A stretch of DNA of 64,000 bases from the NCBI RefSeq assembly GCF_012927125.1, contig NZ_JABBFZ010000001.1:806001-870000 (forward strand), written 5' to 3'. The number at the start of each line of letters is the position of its first letter. Positions within the stretch are counted from its first letter, which is position 1. Made by a program: the position numbers and the translations under genes. Under the pieces are notes generated by a model. It was not told the DNA's origin and did not search any database. It worked only from the letters and a program-made list of their open reading frames with translations. Shown in pieces: positions 9,396 to 17,805 of the stretch. The DNA comes from Paraburkholderia antibiotica (lineage in GTDB: Bacteria; Pseudomonadota; Gammaproteobacteria; Burkholderiales; Burkholderiaceae).

Positions 9396-10166
9396 ATGCA
9401 ACGTCTCAAACCCGTTAAATTTCTGAGCGCGTCGCTGCTCGTTGTCAGCGCGATGTTGTCGATTCATGCGGTTGCGGCGGACACGCCGAACGCGACCGAG
9501 ATCGTCGCGGCGAGCGATCGCGCACGCGGCGGCGGCCTGAACGGCGTGCAATGGACGATCGATATCACCGGCCAGGACTCGAACGGCCCGATCGACAAAC
9601 GCACGTACGTGGTGCGCGCGAGCGGCGACGACAGTCTCGCGCAGGCCACCTATCCGCCGCGCGAGGCGGGCAGCCGGCTGCTGCAGAACGGCCGCAGCAT
9701 GTGGTTCGGCAAGGCGACGCTGACCAAGCCCGTGTCGATCTCGACGCGACAGAAGATGGTGGGCCCGGCGTCGAACGGCGACATCGCGTCGACCAACTAC
9801 GCGAAGGACTACGACGCGACGATCCTGCGTACCGAGTCGGTGAACGGCGAGGACGCGTACGTGATCAACCTCGTCGCGAAGAGCAAGTTCGTCACCTATG
9901 ACCGGATCGTCTACTACGTGTCGGTGGCGCGTCATGTGCCGCTGAAGGCGGAGTTCTACACGGTGTCCGGCAAGCTCTTCAAGACCGCGCAGTTCGAGAT
10001 CGGCAACAAGCTCGATATCGACGGCAGCACGCAGCCGTTCGTCAGCAAGATGAGCATTCAGGACACGATCGACCGCTCGAATTACTCGGTGCTGCAGTAC
10101 TCGGACGTGAAGACGCGCAAGTACGCCGCCGACACGTTCACGCTCGACGCGTTGAATCGTCCGTGA
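9396..10166 (+). CDS. LolA-like outer-membrane lipoprotein-sorting family protein, periplasmic
   Basis: 256 residues from ATG 9396; an in-frame ATG at 9363 is possible but would put 11 extra residues before the signal peptide. Signal peptide: basic MQRLKPVK, hydrophobic core, probable cleavage after HAVAA. The mature part resembles the PF17131 LolA-like fold (the stretch MVGPASNGDIASTNYAKDYDA and the following YDRIVYYVS are characteristic). Such proteins carry hydrophobic cargo across the periplasm in an open beta-barrel cavity. It lies directly after the ATPase/permease pair and before an outer-membrane barrel, so it is probably the shuttle between them. True LolA acts on lipoproteins; here the cargo is inferred to be a lipid. 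Confidence 0.8.
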   Translation: MQRLKPVKFLSASLLVVSAMLSIHAVAADTPNATEIVAASDRARGGGLNGVQWTIDITGQDSNGPIDKRTYVVRASGDDSLAQATYPPREAGSRLLQNGRSMWFGKATLTKPVSISTRQKMVGPASNGDIASTNYAKDYDATILRTESVNGEDAYVINLVAKSKFVTYDRIVYYVSVARHVPLKAEFYTVSGKLFKTAQFEIGNKLDIDGSTQPFVSKMSIQDTIDRSNYSVLQYSDVKTRKYAADTFTLDALNRP

Positions 10167-10184
10167 CGGCGGGTTAGCGAGGTG

Positions 10185-11549
10185 ATGCGTCGAAAAGCGA
10201 AGGGCCGGGCGCGTCGCGCGTCCGGCGAAACGGCGACGTTCGCGCTGCGCATGCTGCCGCTCGCGGTGCTCGGCTGGGCCGCGGCGATGGTGTCCGGCTC
10301 GGCTCGGGCCGCCGACGAGCACAGCGACGAATCGTCGAACTGGCTGTCGTTCGGCTATAACGTCCAGGCGTTGGGCTACGGCACGGGGACCGTGCTCAAC
10401 AAGGAATCGCTCGTCAATCCGGGCAACCAGATTGCGAAAGTGCCTGAAATCGAGGGGCAAATCGATCCGCGGATCGATCTGACGCTGAAGGCCGGGCCGT
10501 GCTACGCGCAGTTGAAACCGCGTGGCTTTTTCGTCTGGCAGGGCAGCACGCCAGGCGAGAATCCGCGTACCTCGACCGACGGCTACCTGAACGAAGGCAG
10601 GCTGTCGTGCCGGATGCCGGGCGGCGTCACCGCGGAAGTGGGGCGTGGCGTGCTGCTATGGGGCAGCTCGATTCTGCTGTCGCCGAGCAATCCGTTTTTC
10701 GCGGAGACGGGCAAGACCAATCCGGTCAATGAAATGCTCGGGCGCGACTACGCGCGCGTGAGCGCGCAGCTGTCGTCCGCATGGAGCGTCGAGGCGATCG
10801 GCAATTTCCACGTCGATACACGCGATACGACGAAGGCCTATTTTTCGCCGGTCACGGCGCTCAAGGTCAACTGGACCGGCGAGGCGGTCAGCGCGAGCGC
10901 GCTCGCTTCGCATCGCGACGACGGCGTGAACCGGCTCGGCGCATACGGCACGTGGACCGTATCCGATGCGCTGCTGCTGTACGGCGACGGCTCGCTCGGC
11001 CAGGGCCGCAGCGCGCTCTTCGCGGAGCCGCAAGCCGGCGCGCCGGCGGGCTGGACGTTCGTGCAGAACCAGACGCGCGACAAGTCGTTGCGCGCGAGCG
11101 CGCTGCTGGGCGGCAGCTATACGCTGGCGTCCGGCTGGACCCAGACGCTGGAGCTGCTCTACAACGGCGACGGTTATTCGAGCGGCGAACGGCGCGCGTA
11201 TCAGTCGGCGATTCAGGCCGCGAACGGCGCGCTTGGGATGGGCAACATCGCGGCGGCGGGTGTGCTGGGGCAGGCGCTCAATCCGCAGCAGAGTTTGCTC
11301 GGACGCCGCTACGCGCTGCTGCAACTGGGGCGCACGGACCTGTTCAACAAGCTCGACGTGACGCTGCGCTATACCCAGGCGTTCGATGCGCCGCGCGGCG
11401 GCAACGCGGCGGTGTCGCTGAATTACAAGGTGACGCCGAACGCGGAACTGTTTGCGTTCGCGCAGTGGAACGTCGGCAACTCGCAGTCGGAGTTCGTGCA
11501 GGTCGCGCGCTTTTCGATGATGAGCGGGCTGCACTACTACTGGAACTGA
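10185..11549 (+). CDS. Outer-membrane beta-barrel protein of the PKS/lipid-export locus
   Basis: 454 residues from ATG 10185 (a GTG at 10182 is in frame). The start follows the previous stop by 18 bases. An N-terminal basic stretch and a hydrophobic segment ending SARAADE look like a Sec signal peptide. The rest alternates short amphipathic strands with Gly/Asn turns and contains many aromatic residues, ending SGLHYYWN, as expected of a transmembrane beta-barrel. It is similar in style to DUF1302 or alginate-export-type barrels, but I do not recognise the exact family. By position it is the terminal, outer-membrane component of the export chain. Confidence 0.72.
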   Translation: MRRKAKGRARRASGETATFALRMLPLAVLGWAAAMVSGSARAADEHSDESSNWLSFGYNVQALGYGTGTVLNKESLVNPGNQIAKVPEIEGQIDPRIDLTLKAGPCYAQLKPRGFFVWQGSTPGENPRTSTDGYLNEGRLSCRMPGGVTAEVGRGVLLWGSSILLSPSNPFFAETGKTNPVNEMLGRDYARVSAQLSSAWSVEAIGNFHVDTRDTTKAYFSPVTALKVNWTGEAVSASALASHRDDGVNRLGAYGTWTVSDALLLYGDGSLGQGRSALFAEPQAGAPAGWTFVQNQTRDKSLRASALLGGSYTLASGWTQTLELLYNGDGYSSGERRAYQSAIQAANGALGMGNIAAAGVLGQALNPQQSLLGRRYALLQLGRTDLFNKLDVTLRYTQAFDAPRGGNAAVSLNYKVTPNAELFAFAQWNVGNSQSEFVQVARFSMMSGLHYYWN

Positions 11550-11572
11550 CGGAACGGAGCGGCGGGGGATTG

Positions 11573-11635
11573 GAAGCTGAGGTGAGCTTCAATGAAGCTG
11601 AGCGCGTCTCGCGGCCGTGGCCCCGAGACGCGCTC
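11573..11635. terminator. Hairpins between convergent genes
   Basis: Two stem-loops lie between the + strand barrel gene and the minus strand porin. The first is GAAGCT/AGCTTC (11573-11578 with 11585-11590). The second is a perfect 12-bp stem, GAGCGCGTCTCG (11600-11611) with CGAGACGCGCTC (11624-11635), with a GGCC/GGCC core in the loop. No T-run follows on either side, so the terminator role is inferred from position. Confidence 0.55.
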
Positions 11636-11667
11636 ATATTCCGGCACGATGCGGTGCTTGCGCTTCT

Positions 11668-12852
11668 TCAGAACGCGTGCCGCAGCCCGACCATACCGAC
11701 GAACTGCGACGGCCCCGACGACGGCGTCGTGTTCTGCGAATCGCCGACTACCGCGACGGCGTCCGCGATGCTCACGCCGCTGCCCGCCGCGATCAGCGAC
11801 TTGCCGCTCGCGCGCTGATACGCTTCGAGCGCATACAGCGTGGTGCGTGCCGACACGTTGTAGGTCTGTTCGAGCGAGATCTGGTGATAGTGCGCCGGAT
11901 CGCTGATGCCGTTCGCCTTGCTCGCCTGCGTGAAGCTATAGCCGCCGCCGATCGTCACGGCCGGCGAGAACTTGTAGGTCGCGATCGCGCCGTAGGTGTT
12001 GAACACGGCCTTGTCGAAGAACAGCGAGCCGTGGCCCGGCGCGTACTGCACGTTCGAATAGTTCAACCCCACCATCAGATCACGCCAGATGTAGCGACCC
12101 GCCGCGGCGAACAGCTGCGCGCTGCGCGCGCTCGCATAGCCGTTGTTGACCGGCGAGTTGATCGCGAAGGTGCCGAGCGCGGCGCTCGTCGCGATGTCCT
12201 TCAGCTTCACGTAGCCTGCCGCGAGCGACACCGGCTGGTAGTCGTAGCGCAGCGCCGCGCTGAACACGCCGCCATTCGCGACGCTGCCCGGCACGCCGCC
12301 GAGACCGTATTGCGCGCTCGCTTGCAGACCAGCGATCACCGGCGATAGATAGGTGATCGAATTATTGAAGCGCAGCGTCGTGTCGAGCGCGTCGATATCG
12401 CCGGGGTGGGCGCCGGTAGCACCGGTCAATACGCCGGTCGGTCCGAGCGCGCCGACCATCTGGAAGTAGGGCGTGTACTGACGGCCGAGCGTGACGGTGC
12501 CGTAGCGGTCGTTGGCGAGGCCGACATAGGCCTGGCGATTGAACAGGTAGCCCGCGCTGCTTTGCGCGCCGGTCAGCGAATTGAAGCCGCTTTCGAGCCG
12601 GAAGATCGCTTTCGTGCCGCCGCCGAGATCTTCGGAGCCGAGGAAGCCGAACTTGCTCGCCTGCAGGTTGCCCTGGCTCATGTAGAAGTTCGAGTGGCCC
12701 TTCTGGTTGCTCACATAGGCGAACGCGTTGTCGACGACGCCGTACAGCGTGACGCTGCTTTGCGCCGACGCGCTGGCCGACCATGCGGCGCCGGCCAGCG
12801 GCAGGCAGCAGAGGACGAACGCGCGGCTGCGCGCGCGCTGGGTGGTTTTCAT
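11668..12852 (-). CDS. Gram-negative general porin (OmpC-like, Burkholderia type)
   Basis: 394 residues. Signal peptide MKTTQRARSRAFVLCCLPL... cleaved near SASAQ, followed by SSVTLYGVVDNAFAYV, the standard start of beta-proteobacterial porins; the protein ends VGLRHAF with the C-terminal Phe needed for barrel assembly. GGAGA precedes the start on the minus strand. It is the last of three co-directional genes (MFS transporter, GH31 glycosidase, porin), so it may serve as the outer-membrane entry for the same glycoside, though porins of this family are usually broad in specificity. Confidence 0.93.
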   Translation of the reverse strand: MKTTQRARSRAFVLCCLPLAGAAWSASASAQSSVTLYGVVDNAFAYVSNQKGHSNFYMSQGNLQASKFGFLGSEDLGGGTKAIFRLESGFNSLTGAQSSAGYLFNRQAYVGLANDRYGTVTLGRQYTPYFQMVGALGPTGVLTGATGAHPGDIDALDTTLRFNNSITYLSPVIAGLQASAQYGLGGVPGSVANGGVFSAALRYDYQPVSLAAGYVKLKDIATSAALGTFAINSPVNNGYASARSAQLFAAAGRYIWRDLMVGLNYSNVQYAPGHGSLFFDKAVFNTYGAIATYKFSPAVTIGGGYSFTQASKANGISDPAHYHQISLEQTYNVSARTTLYALEAYQRASGKSLIAAGSGVSIADAVAVVGDSQNTTPSSGPSQFVGMVGLRHAF

Positions 12853-12993
12853 GATGGTGATGTCTCCGGGGGTGAGCGGCCCGGTTTTCCGGGCCGATAC
12901 GGCTTATTGTTCGGTGCCTCGTAGGGTGCTTTGTAGGGGGCTTGGTAGCGAGTCCTGCTACTTCGATGTGTTGCCGCGTGCTGCTTTATTGCT

Positions 12994-15429
12994 TCACTGC
13001 GCCAGCGCGATCGTCAGGCAGCGCCAGCCGTCGGCGCTGTGATCGTCGACAAGCGTGCCGGTCTCGCAGACGATCGCGCGCGTTTCGTGCTGCGGCACGA
13101 ACACGCGGACCTGCGGTTGCGCGTGCGGCATCCAGCGCGGACGTTCGAGCGTGACCCGCAATGTGTCGGCGTCGCCGCGCAGCACGACGTTCCAGCGACC
13201 TTGCGCGCCGTCGCGCCAGGCTTCGCTCTCGCCGTCGTCCTCGATCGAGCCGCCTTGCGCGACACCGTCGCCCGCATACGGCACCGCGATGAACGCGCGC
13301 TCGTCGGCGGGGCGGCCGAAGTGCTGTTCGGCGACGTTCAGCGGCACCACGCTGCCTTCGCGCAGCAGGAACACCGGGCGCTCGAACGGCGCGGGCAACG
13401 TGACGCTCTGGCCGCCGTCGAACGCTTCGCCGCTCCAGTACGAGACCCAGCGCGAGCCGGCCGGCAGATAGACCTCGCGCGTGCTCTGGCCCGGATCGAC
13501 GACCGGCGCGACCAGCAGCGACGAGCCGAGCATCATGTCGTCGCCGTCGACGAGGCAGCGCGGATCGTGCGGAAACTCCGCGAACAGCGGCCGCAGCACC
13601 GGCTCGTACGCGCTATGCGATTGCCACAGCAACTCGTACAGATACGGAATCAACCGGTAGCGCAGCTTGATGAGGTCTGCCACCTGCTGCGTGACTTCGG
13701 GGTACATCCACGGTTCGTTGACGGTGCCGTCGTCGTTCCACGAGTGAATCGAAAAGCGCGGCAGGAAGATGCCGAACGCGACCCAGCGCGCGAACAGCTC
13801 CGGTCCCGGCGCCGGACCGGAGAAGCCGCCGATGTCGTGGCCGCTGTTCGACACGCCCGACATCGCGAGCCCGAGGCCCATCTTCAGATTGAAGCGCAGC
13901 GTTTCCCACGACGTGTAGTTGTCGCCCGACCACGTCTGCACGTAGCGGTGCATGCCGACGCCGCCCGAGCGCGACACGAGGAACGGGCGCGTTTGCGGCG
14001 CGTATTCGCGCTGTGCGTCGCGCGACGCACGCATCATCAGTTGCGTTTGCAGCACCTTCGCCTGCTGCGCGGGATACGGCTTGCCGAAGCCGCGCGCGAT
14101 CGCGTCCGGCGTCCAGATCTCGAACTCGTTGTTGTCGTTCCACGTGGCCGCCATCCCGTACTGGAGCAGCGCATCCTTCACGCGCGCTTTCCACCAGTCG
14201 ATCGTGGCCGGATTCGTGAAGTCGAGATACGCGCCGACTTCGTCCCAGAACTGCACCCACGCGGGGTCGCCATCTGCTGCTTCGATCAGCAGGCCGGCTT
14301 GCGCGACTTCGTCGAAGGCCGGATGGTCCTGCAGCAGACACGGCTTGATGTTCGGGCACAGGCGCACGCCGTGATCGAGGTAGCCCTGCACGAAGCCTTT
14401 GATGTCCGGAAACTTCTCGTGATTCCAGTTGAACACGTAGCGCTTCGGTCCGATCGACGTATAGCCCGACGACAGATGGAACGAATCGCACAGGATGTCG
14501 TGTTCGCGGCAGCGCTCGATGAATTCGCCCATCTGCTGCTGCGCGTTCGGCGCGTCGGTGTAGCTCATCGTCGAGCCGGAGTAGCCGAGGCCCCACTTCG
14601 GCATCCACGCGGGGCGGCCGGTGAGCCACGTGAAGCGACGCACCGCATGCAGCGGCGAGCCGGCCGACGCGATGAAGTAGTAGTCGAGATCGCCGTGCTC
14701 GGCGATGAAGTGGCGGTAGTGGCCGTGATAGTTATCGAGCTCGCGGCCCATGTCGAAGCGGCAGTCGGCGAGCGTGTCGTAGAAGAGGCCAAAGCCCGTC
14801 GACGTCTGCGGCTGCCACGTCACGTAGAACGGGATGTGCTTGTAGAGCGGGTCGGTGGTGCGCGCGTTGTAGCCCATCGCGTCGATGTTGCGCATCTCGT
14901 AGCTTTGCTGCGCGCGATCGAGCGAGCCGGCGCGTTCGCCGAGGCCCACAACCATTTCGTCGCGGCGACGCTCGACGTAGTGATAGACACGCGAGTCCCA
15001 CCAGCCGAAGTTGTACGCCTGGGTCTTGCGGTCGCTCATCACGCGCTGCCACGCGCCGCCGTGCAGGATGTCCCACGAACAGGCGCCACCTTCGAGCGCG
15101 ACGCTCACGCGCACGCGCGCCGTTTCGATCACGACGTGGCCAGCCGCTTCGGTCACCGTGAACGGCGGCGGTGTGAAGCCGCTCAGGTCGCGGCGCTCGC
15201 GGCCTTCGAGCGGCACGTCGTCGGTGCCGGGCGCGATCGCCCACGTGCGCGGGCCGCGCGTTTCGCCGTCCGGCAGCACCAGCACGCGGATGATGTCCTC
15301 GGCGAGCACGAACAGCTCGATGCGGCAATCCTGCTGCGCGCTCAGCACGACCGGGTTGGCCGCGGATTGGCCCGCGCGCGACGACAGCGCGAAGCGCGGC
15401 GGATGTTTGAGATTGATCGGTGAAGGCAT
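12994..15429 (-). CDS. Glycoside hydrolase family 31 (alpha-glucosidase/alpha-xylosidase)
   Basis: 811 residues from the ATG at 15429 (MPSPINLKH). The frame is open further upstream into the MFS gene, but the protein starting here has normal GH31 length. Visible family motifs: GLGYSGSTMSY, FHLSSGYTSIG, the nucleophile region WNDNNEFEIW (Asp432), the acid/base region TWSGDNYTSWE (Asp503), and ISGHDIGGF-like NSGHDIGGFSG. No signal peptide is seen, so it acts in the cytoplasm on imported oligosaccharide. It lies 20 bases after the MFS transporter stop on the same strand, suggesting the transporter imports its substrate. Whether the sugar removed is glucose or xylose cannot be decided here. The ribosome-binding site is weak (GAAAGA). 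Confidence 0.9.
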   Translation of the reverse strand: MPSPINLKHPPRFALSSRAGQSAANPVVLSAQQDCRIELFVLAEDIIRVLVLPDGETRGPRTWAIAPGTDDVPLEGRERRDLSGFTPPPFTVTEAAGHVVIETARVRVSVALEGGACSWDILHGGAWQRVMSDRKTQAYNFGWWDSRVYHYVERRRDEMVVGLGERAGSLDRAQQSYEMRNIDAMGYNARTTDPLYKHIPFYVTWQPQTSTGFGLFYDTLADCRFDMGRELDNYHGHYRHFIAEHGDLDYYFIASAGSPLHAVRRFTWLTGRPAWMPKWGLGYSGSTMSYTDAPNAQQQMGEFIERCREHDILCDSFHLSSGYTSIGPKRYVFNWNHEKFPDIKGFVQGYLDHGVRLCPNIKPCLLQDHPAFDEVAQAGLLIEAADGDPAWVQFWDEVGAYLDFTNPATIDWWKARVKDALLQYGMAATWNDNNEFEIWTPDAIARGFGKPYPAQQAKVLQTQLMMRASRDAQREYAPQTRPFLVSRSGGVGMHRYVQTWSGDNYTSWETLRFNLKMGLGLAMSGVSNSGHDIGGFSGPAPGPELFARWVAFGIFLPRFSIHSWNDDGTVNEPWMYPEVTQQVADLIKLRYRLIPYLYELLWQSHSAYEPVLRPLFAEFPHDPRCLVDGDDMMLGSSLLVAPVVDPGQSTREVYLPAGSRWVSYWSGEAFDGGQSVTLPAPFERPVFLLREGSVVPLNVAEQHFGRPADERAFIAVPYAGDGVAQGGSIEDDGESEAWRDGAQGRWNVVLRGDADTLRVTLERPRWMPHAQPQVRVFVPQHETRAIVCETGTLVDDHSADGWRCLTIALAQ

Positions 15430-15449
15430 GATGAGTCTTTCGTAGGAGG

Positions 15450-16739
15450 TCACGCAGCCGTGCTGCTGGCGTTGAGATCGGCGCGGCGCGCGCGACCGTG
15501 GCGCGGCACGCCGCGCATCAGGAAGATCAGGAGTGTGGCGCCGATGATGTCGAACGCGCCGAGCGCGCCGAACAGCGGCGTATAGCCGATCGAATCGGCG
15601 AGCGCGCCGACCATCAGCGAGAAACCGAGGCCGCCGATCCACGCGGCCATCCCCGCGAAGCCGGCGACGGTGCCGACTTCGCCCGGATCGAACACGTCGG
15701 CGGCGAGCGTGTTGACGAGCGCCGAGATCATCTGGTGCGCGAAGCCGCCCACGCAGAAGAGCGCGATGGCCTGATAGGGCGATGCAACGAGACCGATCGA
15801 CGCCGGGCCGAGCATCATCAGCGCGCCGAGCACGACGCCTGAGATGCGCGACCAGATCAGCGGCACGCGAAAACGCTTCATCAGGAACGGCGACAGATAG
15901 CCGCCGAACAGCCCGCCCAGGTCGGCGGCGAGAAACGGCAGCCACGCGAACATCGCGATCTGCTTCAGATCCATATGCCGTTGCGTGGCGAGGTAGAGCG
16001 GAATCCAGAAGCTGAACGTTTGCCACGCCGGTTCGGCGAAAAAGCGCGCCTGCGCGATCGCCCAGAAGCGGCGCGTGCGCAGCACTTCGCGCACGCTCGC
16101 GCGGCGTGCGGCCGGCGGCGCCTGGCCTTCGACGATCGCGGTGCGCTCGGCGTCGCTCACGCGTTTATGTTCGGCGGGCGAGCGGTACAGCACGTACCAC
16201 GCGGCGGCCCAGAAGAAGCCGAGCGCGCCGGTCACCGCGAACGCGCTCTGCCAGCCGTAGCGCAGCGACAGAAACACGACGAGCGGCGGCGCGAGCAGCG
16301 AGCCGAGCGAGGTGCCCGCATTGAAGTAGCCGACCGCGACCGATTTCTCGCGATCGGGAAACCATTCGGCGACCACCTTCATGCCGGCCGGAATCGCCAC
16401 CGCTTCGGAGAGCCCCATGAAGCCGCGCAGCGCCGCGAGTGAAAACCAGCTGCCGGCGAAACCGTGGAACACGCCCGTCAGCGACCACAGGCAGGCGAAC
16501 AGCGCGAAACCGAGCCGCAGGCCGATCAGGTCGATGATCAGGCCGCACACCGGCTGCATCACCGTGTAGCCGACCTGAAACGCGCCGACGACATACGAGT
16601 ATTGCCGCGTGCTCATGTGCAGCAGCTTCATCAGCTCGGGCGCCATCACGCCGAGCGCGTTGCGCGACAGATAGTTGACGATCGTCCCCACGCACACGAG
16701 GGCGATGATCCACCAGCGCAATCCCTTGATCGTTTTCAA
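15450..16739 (-). CDS. MFS transporter, anion:cation symporter (hexuronate/ExuT-like) family
   Basis: 429 residues with about 12 hydrophobic segments. The N-terminus RWWIIALVCVGTIVNYLSRNALGVMAPEL and the loop WFPDREKSVAVGYFNAGTSLGSLLAPP are typical of ACS-family symporters for hexuronates and related sugar acids. It is the first gene of the minus-strand unit with the GH31 enzyme and the porin, so it likely imports an acidic or neutral glycoside that GH31 then cleaves. The 497-base region upstream holds candidate operator sites. Confidence 0.88.
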   Translation of the reverse strand: MKTIKGLRWWIIALVCVGTIVNYLSRNALGVMAPELMKLLHMSTRQYSYVVGAFQVGYTVMQPVCGLIIDLIGLRLGFALFACLWSLTGVFHGFAGSWFSLAALRGFMGLSEAVAIPAGMKVVAEWFPDREKSVAVGYFNAGTSLGSLLAPPLVVFLSLRYGWQSAFAVTGALGFFWAAAWYVLYRSPAEHKRVSDAERTAIVEGQAPPAARRASVREVLRTRRFWAIAQARFFAEPAWQTFSFWIPLYLATQRHMDLKQIAMFAWLPFLAADLGGLFGGYLSPFLMKRFRVPLIWSRISGVVLGALMMLGPASIGLVASPYQAIALFCVGGFAHQMISALVNTLAADVFDPGEVGTVAGFAGMAAWIGGLGFSLMVGALADSIGYTPLFGALGAFDIIGATLLIFLMRGVPRHGRARRADLNASSTAA

Positions 16740-17236
16740 AATAGTCTCCGTGGCGTATCCCGGTTAGCGTTTGGCGAAGAGAAACTCGAGATGCGCGAAT
16801 TCGAACATTTTTGGTTTTTCCAGCGGAAGTCATCCTACCACTTGGGATGTCGTCCGATATCAGGGAAAACCATGACAAATTCCTCTGTGTTGGTTGATTT
16901 AACGGGGAAATTTGATAGTGTCTAGCGGAGGTTATCGATGTGATCGGATGACTTGTCGGCGAAATAGTGGGAGTGAATTTTCTTTCGAACATGAAAATGT
17001 TCGTTTGTGCGAAGTGGTGATCGGCACGGCCGGCGGCTCGCGAGGCGCTGACGAACGGCGGCGCGCGGTAACGGTCGTTTCGACCGTTTTTAACGGAGGC
17101 CTGTCCGATGTAACCAGACGTTACGGTGCGGCCAGGTGAGCGATCTTCCGCATCAGTTCTTACAAAGTTGAAATACGTGCGCTGCTGCGTTGCGCTATAT
17201 TTCCGCCAACAAAACATTCCTACCAAGGGTGAATCA
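16740..17236. promoter_or_regulatory. Divergent intergenic region with inverted repeats
   Basis: About 500 non-coding, relatively AT-rich bases between the MFS unit (leftward) and the small secreted protein gene (rightward). Two candidate operators are visible: a perfect 7-bp inverted repeat CGAACAT-GAAA-ATGTTCG at 16986-17003, whose half-site resembles those of DeoR/GlpR-type regulators, and CATCC-N9-GGATG at 16831-16849 near the MFS gene. TATATT at 17206-17211 could be a -10 for the rightward gene. No regulator gene is adjacent. Confidence 0.45.
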
Positions 17237-17581
17237 ATGAAGTCCACTCGTCTTGTTGCGCTTTTGCTCGGGGTGTCGACGTTGGCTGCATCGGGGGCAG
17301 CGATGGCCGGTCTGAACGTCGGCGTCAATATCGGCATTCCCGCGCCGGTCTACGTCGCACCGGCTCCGGTCTATGCACCGCCGCCGCCTCCGCCGCCGCC
17401 CGTCGTCTATCAGCCGGCGCCCGTGTACTACGGCGGTCCGCAAGTCGTGATCGGCTGGCATGGCGACCGTTACTGGGACGGCCATCGCTACTGGGCCCGC
17501 GACGACTGGTATCGCCACCACCCGCCGGGCCGCGGCAACTACGCGCGCGACCATTACGACAATCGTCGCGGCTGGCATTAA
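17237..17581 (+). CDS. Small secreted Pro/Tyr/Trp-rich protein of unknown function
   Basis: 114 residues from ATG 17237, preceded by AAGGGTGA. A clear signal peptide ends ASGAAMA; the mature protein opens with GLNVGVNIGIPAPVYVAP, then a run of eight prolines flanked by PAPVY repeats, and a C-terminal half rich in Trp, His, Arg and Tyr (YWDGHRYWARDDWYRHH). Such short periplasmic proteins are common in Burkholderiaceae and usually annotated as hypothetical. It is followed by a strong intrinsic terminator, so it is a single-gene unit. No function can be assigned. Confidence 0.85.
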   Translation: MKSTRLVALLLGVSTLAASGAAMAGLNVGVNIGIPAPVYVAPAPVYAPPPPPPPPVVYQPAPVYYGGPQVVIGWHGDRYWDGHRYWARDDWYRHHPPGRGNYARDHYDNRRGWH

Positions 17582-17650
17582 GAGTCAGAGCGTCGCTCGC
17601 GACGCGCGCGACATGCGGCGCTGGAATGCGCCGCAAGTGCGCCGCAGCGA

Positions 17651-17680
17651 AAAAACCGCCCCACGGGGCGGTTTTTGTTT
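17651..17680 (+). terminator. Rho-independent terminator
   Basis: GC-rich stem AACCGCCCC / GGGCGGTT with an ACG loop, preceded by an A-run and followed by TTTTTGTTT. It ends the transcript of the small secreted protein. Confidence 0.9.
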
Positions 17681-17805
17681 GTGCCGAAGCGTTGACGCGT
17701 GAGCTTGCCGGTGACGCATTTCGTCGCACCGACAGGGCGGGGCGAGCGGATTAATTGGGTAGAATCCCCTCACATCGCCACTGCCTCTTCACCAGCACGA
17801 CCTCT

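Noticed and set aside
13039..15423. Long + strand open frame (794 codons) opposite the GH31 gene.
   Set aside because: Antisense shadow; the GH31 frame has catalytic motifs and normal length.
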